The notes under the pieces were generated by a model, which was not told where the DNA came from, ran no database searches, and was given only the letters and a program-made list of their open reading frames with translations. Below are positions 44,869-55,344 of a stretch of 64,000 nucleotides of DNA, piece after piece. Both the position numbers and the translations under genes were made by a program. The stretch covers positions 13,516,001-13,580,000 of the forward strand of contig NC_091048.1 in assembly GCF_963966145.1 (NCBI RefSeq). Reading direction: 5' to 3'. The first letter of the stretch is position 1. Each line of letters starts with the position of its first letter. This stretch comes from Tenebrio molitor. Lineage: Eukaryota; Arthropoda; Insecta; Coleoptera; Tenebrionidae.

Positions 44869-46191
44869 TTAATTCGCTTGTTGTTGTGATGAAGTCCATT
44901 TTTTGTTGTAGTGTGGGTTTGTTTTTGAGAATTGTATGAGCAGTTTGCCTATTAGTTGTGCAATTTGATCCGTTTTGTTATGTGCTTTTTGAGGTCCGTT
45001 GTTTGTGTTGGGGGCAGTGCTTTCCGTTGTCTGATTTTGGTTTTTGTTGGTGTTTGTTTTTGGGGTTGGGTTTTTTGTTTGGGTTTGGTTTGTTGCGTTT
45101 GCTTGCGGCTCTTGATTCTGTTGTTGTTGTTGTTGGTTCCAGGCATTTGTTAGTTTGGTGGTTTCTGGTTTCTTTGTTTGTGTGGGGTGAAATTTGCATC
45201 CTGTGAAATTGGCGGGGTGAGGGCCTCCACAGTTTGCACACTTCGCATCAATTGTTTTTACCTTGGTGCAGATGTGGGTGGAGTGTTCGCCTGCACATTT
45301 GAGGCATTTGAATTTGGCCTTGCAGCCTGTTTGTGTATGGCCGTATAATTGGCATCTGTGACACTGTGTGTACGTGTTTCTGCTTTTGTAAGTTTCCACA
45401 CTGACTGAGAGGTTGCAGCAGTTTGTGATTTGATATATTGATTTATATTTCCTTTCAAGTTCTATGTAAGTGGCGGCGGTTGTTTCCCCTGATTTGTTTT
45501 TCATTCTTTCTATTTTAGTAGTTTCGTATCCTTGTTCCTGCAGGTCTTTTTGTATCTCTTCTATTTGGATTGAGAGCGGAATACCTCTCATTACGGTTTT
45601 CAGTGATCTGTCTTGTTGTAGTTGGTATGTGTGATACTCGTATTTTTGTTTGTCTAGATATGCGGTTATTTTCCTGAAGTCGGTTACCGTTGTTGGGTAG
45701 ACCTTGATGCCTTCTGGGGTGCTTCTTGCTTTTGTGTATTGGATGTTTTCACTATGTAGTTTTTTGGATATTTGTACCCACTTGTCTGGTTGTCTGATGA
45801 CAATGGGTACTGTTTTGTTCGATGTATTTTCTTCCGCAGTTTCTTCTGTGTTGCTTGGGGCTGGCGTTTGTGTAATTTGTAGCGCGTTGTAGCGGTTTGT
45901 TGTTTTTATAGAAAAGTATTGTTTGTTGGGGCTGTCGTCGTCGAGTTTGTGCTTACGGGATTTTTTCGGTGGGATAAATTCGCTGTCCTTTGGAGTTGCG
46001 GCCTCGTTTGTTTCCATATTTGTGTCCTCTTCTTTTTCGCTTGCACTTGTTTTGGTATGCGTTGGCTTACCTTCATTTTCTTCGTCGCTTAGGTCGGTTT
46101 GATTTTTGTCCATTCTGTCGTAGATAAGATCTAGCACTTCCGAGAGCTCGCTCTGCGTCAAATTGTTGATGTATTGTGTAAACTCTGCCAT
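44869..46191 (-). pseudogene. LINE ORF1, copy 2, frameshifted near the C-terminus
   Basis: 440 aa, almost identical to copy 1 through all three zinc knuckles. One T is missing from a T-run near 44921 (gtgggtttgt against gtgggttttgt). The last residues therefore change to NPHYNKKWTSSQQQAN and the ATGAACCTTAA overlap with ORF2 is lost; the stop now lies 12 nt before the ORF2 start. It may still be functional, because only the tail differs. Confidence 0.9.
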
Positions 46192-46373
46192 TGTTGTTCG
46201 ATTTGATTACACTGGTTGTTGCACTGCACTTGTTTGTAATACTGCACTTGTTTATAATTTGGTTTATCCAGCACCAACGATCAAGGATCTGGACGCTGGA
46301 TAAATTTCACGAGACTATTGGCGATGTTACTCGTACGGTGTCTACGGAGCGACTCTTCTCGCTGATTGACAGC

Positions 46374-46572
46374 GGCGAAATGTCCCATATTTATAGTGCC
46401 GGGCGATCGGACAGGCGCTCGATCGTCGACTCTGGTTGATCGGCCAATCGCGTTCCAGTGATTGCGACCTGCCGTTCGCCGGCTCTGATTGGTCGGCTCG
46501 CTGTTCGCGCGAGTCGACCAACTTGGTTCCAGTCTTGGAACCTTCGGTGGCTGGCGTCTCCGAACGGTATCA
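46374..46572 (-). mobile_element. Gypsy LTR3, right piece
   Basis: Ends GGTATCA at 46572, followed by GTAT (46573-46576), which matches the four bases before LTR1. Confidence 0.93.
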
Positions 46573-47194
46573 GTATGCACAGCAGTCAGGATAAATTTCT
46601 TGTGATTCCGATGCACTTCACAGGCCCTGCATATTTCACTTTTTACTAAGATTTTTAAGGTAGTAATATGTATTACTCACTTGACGCTACGTCGCCATTT
46701 TACCTTCCATCAACAAAGGTTTAATTCATGATATCCCTCCCGTCAATTTCCCATACCCCTCAAGGTTACAATTGCTCTGGAAATTTTCACTCATAGTCAT
46801 AACAAACCATATTTCATTCATTGCCGGAAGAAGAAACTTCTTGCGTTCTCTGAATTAGATTCTATACATTTGTTCACCTGCCTTTGGCGAAATTATCCCA
46901 TTTTTGGTTATTTCAAAAGTAGCTGTCACTTTTGACGTCTGTTTCGACAAGTTGACCAGATAAATATTGAAAATAATTTTATTATTCATCGAATTATACG
47001 TTGCTTGGCAATTGAGGGAAGGTGCTCAATTTTCTCATAAAGGGAACATTAGATCGAGCTCTATTGGTCAATTTGATTAATTCATAACTAAAAAGCTGTT
47101 GCACCTTGAATATTTTTCTAAACGTTTTTTACCTTCATTACCATCAAGGAATATGCAGTTTCAATTTGATCCGCGAGTTCTGGGACACCCTGTA
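46573..47194 (+). mobile_element. Right part of the split mariner/Tc1-like element
   Basis: From GTATGCACAGCAGTCAGG to the terminal repeat GTTCTGGGACACCCTGTA (end 47194, then TA). It matches 57120-57737 and continues the piece that stops at 26014. It is the non-coding right arm. Confidence 0.88.
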
Positions 47195-47322
47195 TATGGC
47201 ACCACTCGTGTCAAACGTAAGATTCAAACAGCTGATCCGTGATTCGTAACCAGTAGGTACAGTGCGTTCACAATTGGCACTTCAACGCCTACTATGGGGT
47301 GAAAAAAATACCTACCCACATA

Positions 47323-47601
47323 TAGTCCTACAGAAACTCTAGTGGAATTCGGCTTTGGTTGTAAATTTAACAACAACAACCGAAGAATAAGATTTTATTA
47401 TCAAGTAATAACCGTTGTCATAAATACAACTAACACTACCTGTAATAATCCTGCCTGAAGCTAACATTGCGAACCCCAAACTGACAACCCTCATTAGCAT
47501 TTATCAATAGGAGTATTGCTGCAGCATAAAATTCTATTTTTCAAGTGACAAACATAAATTTACAACCAAAGTCGAATTCCACTAGAGTTTCTGTAGGACT
47601 A
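47323..47601. mobile_element. MITE with about 45-bp terminal inverted repeats
   Basis: The left end TAGTCCTACAGAAACTC is mirrored at the right end, with TA on both sides (47321-47322 and 47602-47603). The arms extend through GAATTCGRCTTTGGTTG. 279 bp, no ORF. Confidence 0.87.
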
Positions 47602-47896
47602 TACTCGTATTTACTATGTTTCGCTGTCAAATAATGTTATCCAAAATTCTTCAAGTTGGGATTGATTTCGTTCACTTGACTATAGATTTAGCATAGAATA
47701 AGTTACACTTAGCCTTGTAAAGGCTTTATGACAAACTTCTACTTATTTTATACCTACCTATCTCAGTGCATTTAAGTCCAAAATAAATGTGTTTTTCACT
47801 TTACACATTAGACGTGAAGAGATTTTATAATAACTTTTCCCTCAGCCAGTAGCTGTTCAGGTACAGATATAAATTGGACCCCTTTAGTACATTGTA

Positions 47897-48370
47897 TAAT
47901 TGTCCGTTTACTCTAAGGTTATATTGGGGCCGTAGAATTATCCCATTGTGTAAAAGTTGATTTGTCTACAATAGAAAACATTTTGTGATTGTAAACAGCA
48001 GGTAAACCCGGCTGGTTGTTTCGTTCAGGGTGGGACTGAGGCAAATTTGTCAAAATATGAATTCCAATTTATAAATTTTCGTTTTTAGAGATTATGTTGA
48101 AAAATAAGCTATGAAGGTCTAGTCACAAGGGGGTGTTCTAATCCTATTGAGGAGACCAGTAAATTAACCAATGTACCATATACTTCGGTTCAGAAAATAA
48201 TAAAACTAAACATTCTCCCTTAAACCGGACCTTGCTCATCCACCCAACAGCTTTTAAAATTTGATTTATTGCAGGGGCGCGTGGCTTCTGAAACCCACAC
48301 AAAGGGGCAGCTTATTAGGAGGTAACTACTTTTACGGCCCCAATATAACCTTAGAGTAAACGGACAATTA
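47897..48370. mobile_element. MITE with 38-bp perfect terminal inverted repeats
   Basis: Ends read TAATTGTCCGTTTACTC inward on both sides, continuing to GGGGCCGTA, with TA duplications (47895-47896 and 48371-48372). 474 bp. No transposase-like frame. Confidence 0.87.
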
Positions 48371-48508
48371 TACCATTGCGGAGAAAGCCCTATAAAGGAC
48401 GACGCACGAACTGGCACTACCCAATTTCTTGGCGCCCGAAACGGCACTAAAACAGGTAGGAACCCAAAAACGCACGAAACGGGAACGCACGAAATGGGAC
48501 AAGACGTA

Positions 48509-49158
48509 CAGTACGACCTCTTTAATCCGAACTAATAATTGCACTGGTTGATTCGGATTTTCGAAATGTTCGGATTATCGAAAAAAGATAGAAAATATCC
48601 ATTTTCGTAATTATCTACGAATTTCAACATTCCCACAATGAAAATCTCTTTATTTTCATTCTGCTTCACTCTATTTTATCCCTCCATGTGACAATCGGAA
48701 AATTATCATCATATCATCTTCACTCCAACTATCATCAACTACTCTAGAAATTTGCTCCAAGACTTTTGAATAAGTTCTGGTCTCACATTTTCCCATGCTT
48801 TTGCTAATCCGATCATAACATCTTTCAGATTGATTTTCTTGAGTTCTGCAGAAACAATTGTATCTTCAGAAGCAACAATCCTGGTCTGTAATGTAACTTG
48901 ACCGCTTGAATCACATTTTGGTCGGAACAAAATCCTTATAAAACTAGTCCTCAAAAATGTCTTTGGTCATCCAGGCATTTTTCTTTCCTTAGTAGGTACA
49001 TCACCGGCAACGGTTCACTTCCGAAAGTCCGTGGTTTTTGAGATTTTCACTATCTGTTCGGATTAAAGAGGTGTTGTTCGGATTATGGCTCGAATTCCCG
49101 TTGTTCGGATTACTGGAGGTTCGGATTAGCGCATGTTCGGATTAAAGAGGTCGTACTG
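48509..49158 (-). mobile_element. pogo/Tigger-like deletion derivative, 650 bp
   Basis: Terminal repeats start CAGTACGACCTCTTTAATCC at both ends, flanked by TA (48507-48508 and 49159-49160). The CAGTA..ACCTC start is typical of insect pogo/Tigger elements. GTTCGGATTA recurs near the left end (48569) and at least five times at the right (49056, 49076, 49103, 49119, 49135), probably as transposase-binding sites. It interrupts a YqaJ-type frame at 49159. Confidence 0.82.
48739..48954 (-). pseudogene. pogo/Tigger transposase C-terminal remnant
   Basis: 71 codons including VSAELKKINLKDVMIGLAKA and the tail NVRPELIQKSWSKFLE. This resembles the end of DDE_1-type transposases (helix with AW..V...T/L..SW.K). 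Nothing of the catalytic triad remains, so the element is non-autonomous. Confidence 0.6.
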
Positions 49159-49159
49159 T

Positions 49160-49490
49160 ATTTTAAGTCACATTGTGTAGGTACAATAAAATAACATTTT
49201 TGGAGATTGCTCATAAGCAGTTGACCTTGAACCTGGTACATATAATTGTCATTTTCTTTTAATAATATTTTATCATCATCCCTGGGATTCATTTCTAAAT
49301 TTTTTTTTTCTATTGCCGTTTTGATATCGGTGTTTCGAGCAGCAAATGGACATTTGATTTCAACAATTGAGTCCAAATCAACCAATCCATCTGGTGATGC
49401 CCCCAAAAATGTTTTCTCAATGTCTACAAATAAACCGCACGAACATAGACCCGTTATTTCTTCCAATTTTTGTTTTGCTTTTTCTTCGTT
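49160..49490 (-). pseudogene. YqaJ/lambda-exonuclease-like nuclease fragment
   Basis: The frame holds CGLFVDIEKTFLGASPDG (catalytic Asp in SPDG), VEIKCPF (the E-x-K pair) and YMYQVQGQL (the Gln-rich final motif). These are the signature boxes of YqaJ-type viral recombinase nucleases, common in insect repeat-associated proteins. The frame opens at about 49490 (NEEKAKQKLEEITGLC). It is cut at 49159 by the pogo element, and the residues after QCDLKY are the element's terminus. The catalytic residues are all there, but the N-terminus and C-terminus are missing. Confidence 0.72.
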
Positions 49491-49509
49491 GTCAATACAC
49501 CATTGACAA

Positions 49510-50127
49510 TTGACTATTGATTAAAATATCTTTTGTCGTATTTGCAGTGTCCGTGGTAATTTTCATATTTATTATTCTTCCAAAGTTACTATCAGTTAAC
49601 CTATTATTTCTTAGCCTCTCTCACTCGTCATTATTGCGTTGCCCCATTGTTAAAATTGGAATTGATTCAGAATATAATCTCCACTGGTTTCTAAGCCAGC
49701 CGATTACTGGCAATATTTGGATTCATACAACCATAATGGGCCCTATTAAAATCCTCCAAGATTATCAATATTTTTCTTGTAAATATTCAAGTAACTTCTT
49801 AGTGCACAGGACAAAATGCAAAACTTCACGAACAATTGGTAAATGTTTTTTTTTACCTACAATATGAAAGATGCAGGTATAATAAATGAAACGACCCTTC
49901 CAAATGTTTACCAAAAATATTGCAGGTAAACAAGAAGGTAGAGAATATCGACATCGACATAGTGTTATTTATTACTTACTACAATTTTTTCAGATAACCA
50001 ACTTATCAACTTTCATTAATTAATTTCTTTTTATTATTTCAATAAAAATAAAAAAATAGATTTTTAACGCCTTATCTAAATGAATAAAAATTCGAATTGA
50101 GTTAATTTTAAAATATTAACAATGCAA
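49510..50127. other. AT-rich spacer, nothing recognised
   Basis: A plus-strand open frame (49517-49867) is hydrophobic at its start but has no recognisable motif, and the region is AT-rich. I do not support a gene here. Confidence 0.4.
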
Positions 50128-50330
50128 AATTAGAACTATTTTTTTAGTATTTGGCCGACCTCTTTGATGTCTAGGATCCACTAATTCTGGAAGAAAGTCC
50201 CAAAATAAAATGTTTCTAAGTGATTTTCAATTTCCAATTTATCAATTTCATGCCAGAATCTATCGTCCCTTTTAATTATGCAATATTTTAAATCAGAATT
50301 GATTTTCTCTTTCGTAGCAGTATATAAACA
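50128..50330 (-). pseudogene. YqaJ-type protein, C-terminal remnant
   Basis: On minus the region reads KEKINSDLKYCIIKRDDRFW, then HLETFYF, a stop, and WILDIKEVGQ. Insect YqaJ proteins commonly end with a D..FW....E.L..FY....LPE..DPR pattern after the nuclease domain. It lies upstream of 49160-49490 on the same strand, so it must be from a different copy. Confidence 0.45.
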
Positions 50331-50985
50331 ACGAAGTAACAAATATCACGATTGGTGATATTTGTGGTACTCGTACCTAATTATAATAAGGATGCGATGT
50401 TTTTAATTTTATATGGTTTTCATGATCCATCGTTAAATAAATCAATTGTTAATTCACGTGTGGAATATGGTCACTTTATTACAAGAATTGCATCCGAATT
50501 TATTAATCCATCTCTTTGCTAAAAATGATTTATATTTATCAATAAACATGGCACAACTTTTAACATTCAACCCGATAATGTGCTCCAATTTTTCGCTTTA
50601 TTTTGTCACAGAACTTCGAATGGATGATTTTTAGAATACAAAATTTCTTTTACCGTATTTGTAGTGTCAGTATTCCGAAATAATGGTTTATGGGATAACG
50701 GGAACGGGTTTGTCGGCCGTGGCCTGTGTCGGCATTTCTACCTGACAGAAAATGCATGCATTTTATGACCATAACTTCTGCTCGAAGGACCCCCGGCAAA
50801 TTGATTGACACCCGTCAAAATTTACAGAGTATAAACCCACTTTCCTCGAAACTGGAATTTAACATCAGACATTCGCAAATCACACATTTCTTGTCTCCTA
50901 CACGAACCAAAAATTCCACAAATGGTGACAACCTGAAAATTGAAAGCATTATCTGACTTTTTTTAGAGAAAATTCATACACATAC
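50331..50985. other. Spacer with a short hairpin
   Basis: AAATATCAC-gattg-GTGATATTT at 50340-50362 is a 9-bp-arm dyad. The open frames at 50446 and 50726 show no motif. Confidence 0.4.
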
Positions 50986-51440
50986 CTTTAAAAACAAGAA
51001 GCTAGCGTCAGGAGCATCAATGAAAAATTTTCGTAAATCTTCGTCCGTAAACACCCAAGACTTTTTTGGCTCATGCCCCTTGTTCAAACTTTTCATAAAT
51101 GCATGTAGCTTATTATATTTTGATATGTCTATCCCACTTTTTAATCTTAACATTGCCTGCAATTTTGAATGAATACACCATACCGTTGAACATTTATATG
51201 TCTTAGACTGAAAAAAAAAGTCAAATAAGTATAAAATTTACGATTTAATCTGTTTATCAACTTACCATTTCCATCATATAAGCAAGCATCAACGTTTCAT
51301 CTACATTTTTGGCTTTTTTCAGTTCCATCCACTTTACAAACTTTTCATATTCCTTGATGTATGCGTCTTTTGACTTCGCCGGTATTATTCTTGATTCCGC
51401 TTGTTCGGCCAATGCTTGTATATCTCTTTTTCACCCATTT
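50986..51440 (-). pseudogene. Crypton-like tyrosine recombinase, N-terminal two exons
   Basis: Exon 1 (about 51440 to 51267) reads QALAEQAESRIIPAKS, then YIKEYEKFVKWMELKKAKNV and LMLAYMMEM, ending in GTAAGT. Exon 2 (51212 to 50986) starts after TTTTTTTCAG with SKTYKCSTVWCIHSKLQAML, then KKSWVFTDEDLRKFFIDAPD, and ends at GTATGT. This matches the helical N-terminal (core-binding) domain of insect Crypton-type recombinases, which precedes a catalytic domain like that at 37830-38104. A 2-bp insertion (ATATA) near the possible start (ATGGGTGAAAAAG) breaks the frame. The catalytic exons do not follow downstream. Confidence 0.68.
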
Positions 51441-51608
51441 TCCTCGATTTTTGCGACGGACGTAGACGTGGATGTGGACGCGAGAAAAACGTAAACAACT
51501 ATAGTAGCAATATTATTATGCTCTCTCGATTTATCACGACAAAAATTATTTCTAAGTTTTTAGTGCGTAATTTATTTCCAGTATTTCAGGTATAATAAAA
51601 AATAGCGT

Positions 51609-51726
51609 AAAGTATTCGTGGATAACTGGTCTTTAAAACACTTGCTCTATTTCGAGCACTCCGGCTACGCCGTCGTGCCCGAAAACTCGCGCGTGTTTTA
51701 AAGACCTTGTTATCCACTCATACTTT
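51609..51726. repeat. Foldback sequence with GC-rich centre
   Basis: Arms of about 33 bp, AAAGTATTCGTGGATAAC...AACAC (51609-51641) and its near complement (51693-51726), enclose CTCCGGCTACGCCGTCGTGCC. It has the same layout as 38265-38405. Confidence 0.8.
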
Positions 51727-51870
51727 AATATACTATTATTTCGATGGTACTTTGGTAATTGGAAATCAAGGAAAAAGTAGTAAAACAACAAAATGTAATT
51801 AAAACATACTATTTGCACATAAAAACAATAGATTATTACTAATCTTTACGTAATATAATAATAACTAAAC

Positions 51871-52225
51871 CTAAGTACCATGGGTATTACTCAAACACTG
51901 TTCAGTTTCACAATCAGATTTGCTTAACTTATTATTATACCAGTTAATAATTAAATGTTTTTCTAAATTTTGAACACTCAATTTTTGCCTCCTACCGCTT
52001 AATATATTTTTATATGATGAAAACGTTCTTTCAATGACGAAATATGTTCCAGATCTAAATCATTGTTATCTTTATCAGTGGCATCTAATGATAAAATGTT
52101 TGATATTCCCTTCGCTAAAACACTACTAAATTTATCTAGAATGATTTTACCAACTGGAACCTTTTTCAATTAATTTTCGCAGTGTCTTACAACAGAAATT
52201 AATTCGCATAAAGATCTGTCTCTAA
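51871..52225 (-). pseudogene. hAT-like transposase C-terminal remnant
   Basis: Reads RSLCELISVVRHCEN-stop-LKKVPVGKIILDKFSSV, then KGISNILSLDATDK, and after a frameshift VIERTFSSYKNILSGRRQKL and VQNLEKHLIINWYNN to a stop. The ERTFSSYKNILSGRRQKLS phrase matches the hAT-derived CGGBP1-like dimerisation region in insects. At least one stop and one frameshift. Confidence 0.6.
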
Positions 52226-53289
52226 TTTTTTAATTAAGCTACTTAAAAAACCATAAATTGTTTGAAAAATCTCAAAACCTTTTAAACAGTAGGTACGAAG
52301 GTACGTAATTTTTGGAACAGTTATAAAAATAAAATACCCTTAGACAAATGTAAATAAGAAAGAAATTCCGGCCGATAACAAGTAAGTAAAGGTGGTTAAA
52401 AGGGTTCAAAGGCTTTTACTCTAAATCCGACACAACTGCAGGTAAAGTAGCTCGTTTACCTACAATGGACCATCGGCTTGTAAAATATAATTCTTCTTGT
52501 AAATCAACAGAATTCATAGAAACTAAAATAAATTGCATTTCTTATCTTGTCAGTGGGAAAAATTCCAGTGAACACTGTCGGCGACCGTAATAAACTAAAG
52601 AATTTGTCAAAAATATACGATTTTATGTCGGAAAAGAAGAAAATGTTCACTTTATCCACAAAAATATGTAATTTTTTTTAATTGTTAATCTCATTATTTC
52701 AGTGTAGAATGGATATATTCAAAATATAGGCTTGATATTCCTAATAACAAAAAAGATGTTTTTTACATAAAATCCGAACCTTAACCATCAGGTAGTAAGA
52801 TGGAAATTAGCTCGGGGCAGAGAGAAGTCAGCCGGCCCCTTGGTCCTAGTTCCAGCTCAACTAATGGGTGCTGTAAATCATGGGCTGCTGATATTGTTGG
52901 TTGCCATCATCACACTTTCGTGCAATGAGTTTCATTTTTTATTTTGCCTCGTAAGTCAGAATTTAACCGATTTCAAGAAAAACTAAGATTTCTCTGCATT
53001 AGATTATACATTCATGATTACAATGAGCTACTTTAGAACTCAAACAAGTTAAAAATGAGACCGCTAGGAGTAATTTTAAAATTACAATTGTTTAATCGTA
53101 ACGACCAATTTATTGCCTTAATCGAAAAATCAAGATTTCTCTGCAGTTGATTATGTCAAAAGGAATCGATAGAACCGTCGAGCAGCTTTTCAACTTCAAA
53201 TTTGAAGTTTTTAGGAGTAATTTGCGTTTACATTGCTTTAGTATAGGGCTACGATTTCGAGATGAGGACCCTTAAGGAATTTCCTCACG
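52226..53289. other. AT-rich spacer with a short GC-richer island
   Basis: No supported gene. 52795-52930 is GC-richer (CTCGGGGCAGAGAGAAG...) and may be an unrecognised repeat fragment. Confidence 0.4.
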
Positions 53290-54830
53290 ATATGACATGA
53301 ATATAATAATTATACCTTTCTGAATTTTAACTACCAATGTGTTCCTGAATCCAGAATTTTTAAATTTTTAAAAAGAGATTGCGGTACTATTCCCGTTGCT
53401 GAAATTATAAGTGGTAAAATAATTTTTTTTTCTAAACTCCAAAGATTTCTCATAGCAACGGAGAGCTCTAAATATTTATTAATTTTTGTGTTATATGTCT
53501 GTGTTATATTATGGGAATTTGGAACAGCTATATCTAAAAGATATGCTTGCTTTTGTTGTTTATTTAAAATAATAATGTCTGGTCTGTTATGCTGAATGTG
53601 AATGTCAGTTAAAACTGTGCGATCAAAATATAATTTGTAATTGTCATTTTCTAAACAACTTTCTGGTTTATAAATGTAATGTGGTTGTGTATCCCTTAAT
53701 AAATTGAATTTAACAGCTAAATTTTAGCGAATATATCATGACGTTTCTTATATTCGCTTTGAGCCAAAACGATGCAAAAACAAATGATGTGTTCAATGGT
53801 TTCCCCTTCAGTTCCGCAAATCCTGCATTTATCGATGATCGATTTTAAACCGCATATATGTGTTTTTTATATTTTCTTGTATTGATAACACGATCTTGTA
53901 TTGCAAATATAAAACCCTCAGTCTCAGAATGAATATTTGATTTCTTAAGCCATGCATGAGAAGCCTGAATATTAATTTCTGATTGTTCCAGTTCTTTAAA
54001 ATATCTCCCATGTAAAGATTTCTGTTTTATATTTGCTATAGTGTCAGGTATATTTGGCTCAACAATATCTGAAATTATATTATCACTTAAATTTAAAGAT
54101 GTGTAACCTTTATCCGCTGAAACCAAAGCATTAAAAAAAGTGTTATCACGAGCTCTATTGAGAAAATATTTTTTTAGTGAAGCAATTTGATTGTGTTGTA
54201 GAATTTCTAGATTTGAAAAACCCCTACCACCATTTTCGCGTGGTAAATTAAATCTTTCAATAGCACATTTGGGGTGAGTTTACAAAATTTTGTAAAGAGA
54301 ACTCTAGTTTGAATGTTTATATTCTGTAAATTAGTTTTGGACCATTTTATAACACCAAAAGAATAGGTCAACAATGGAACAGCATATGTATTAACTGCTT
54401 TAATTAAATTATTACCGTTTAATTTTGATTTTAAAATAGATTTAATTCTTAAATAAAATTGTTTTTCTAAATTTTCTTTTATAATTGAATGTTGAATATG
54501 ATTTGATTGATTAATACCTCTCCTTTACTTAAATTTTTAATGATTTCTCCTTCTTTAGTTATATATTCTAAATTTTCGTAATGACCGCGACATATTGATT
54601 GCGTTTTACACTTATCAATACCAAAACTCATGCCAACATCATTTGAGAAATTTTCACTTATTGTTAGTAAAGATAAAATGTGATTCTTTTTAGATGCATA
54701 AAGTTTTATGTCATCCATATAAAGAAGGTGATTTAATTTTGATAGTATAAATTTTAAGAATTTTAATTAACCATGAATGTGGTACTGAATCATAGGCTTT
54801 TTTGTGCGAGGTTTGTAAGTGCCTAAGGTC
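53290..54830 (-). pseudogene. R2-like LINE remnant (RT plus restriction-like endonuclease)
   Basis: In order on minus: KKAYDSVPHSWLIKILKIY (RT motif with first Asp), MDDIKLYASKKNHILSLLTI (RT YMDD box) and GMSFGIDKCKTQSICRG. Next come ADKGYTSLNL and EGFIFAIQDRVINTRKYKKH, a Cys-His motif (CRICGTEGETIEHIIC), and RPDIIILNKQQKQAYLLDIA (the PD...D box of a restriction-like endonuclease). A C-terminal nuclease after the RT is the mark of R2/CRE-type LINEs, unlike the N-terminal APE of Jockey. Several frameshifts and stops; the N-terminal zinc fingers are absent. Confidence 0.72.
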
Positions 54831-55344
54831 TGCAAGGGCACTTTCTTAATAAGGTTTGAATACTATTTTTTCCCTACCGGCACAACTTCGTTGAAAAAAG
54901 TCAAAAAAAGATGGTTATATTCCTGATTAAAACGAAAATTTTGAGAATTGAATAGTAGGCTGGATTATTTGTTTAATTAACTTGTCATCGCATTTGAATA
55001 TTTGACGTTTGTTGGAAAATTTGATATAAACAGGGTAAAGTAATCTACCTACCTAGCTTATCTGTTTATTTTCCAGATTATATGATTGATCTACCAACTT
55101 GCTTTATTGAATTGGCTTTCATTTATCAATAACTTATTTTACTTTTGACACTTTTCAAATTTGTATTTTGGTACAGTTTTACCATAAACATTTCATGATT
55201 AACTTTCTTACCTTAGCGAGAAAGTTGAATTTTCTCACCTCAGATGAGGTATCGACAGTCTACATTTCTAACCGGTAGGGAAAAAAAAATATTCGGCGAG
55301 TGGAACTCAGAAGACTGGCTAAAACACACCGAGCGAATTTATTA
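54831..55344. other. Spacer, nothing recognised
   Basis: AT-rich. The open frame at 55244-55495 runs into the next element's terminal repeat and is not supported. Confidence 0.4.

Larger units (their letters stand above)
42096..46361 (-). mobile_element. Jockey-type LINE, copy 2, inserted in LTR3
   Basis: 4266 bp with the same 12-bp target duplication (42084-42095 and 46362-46373) at the same LTR position as copy 1. The 3' end matches copy 1. At the 5' junction the extra bases are GGAGCGACTCTTCTCG, whose first ten occur about 60 bp away in the LTR. No gag-pol is attached to this LTR. Confidence 0.92.

Noticed and set aside
51309..51595. Plus-strand ORFs over the recombinase exons
   Set aside because: They are antisense to the spliced minus-strand frame and have no motif.
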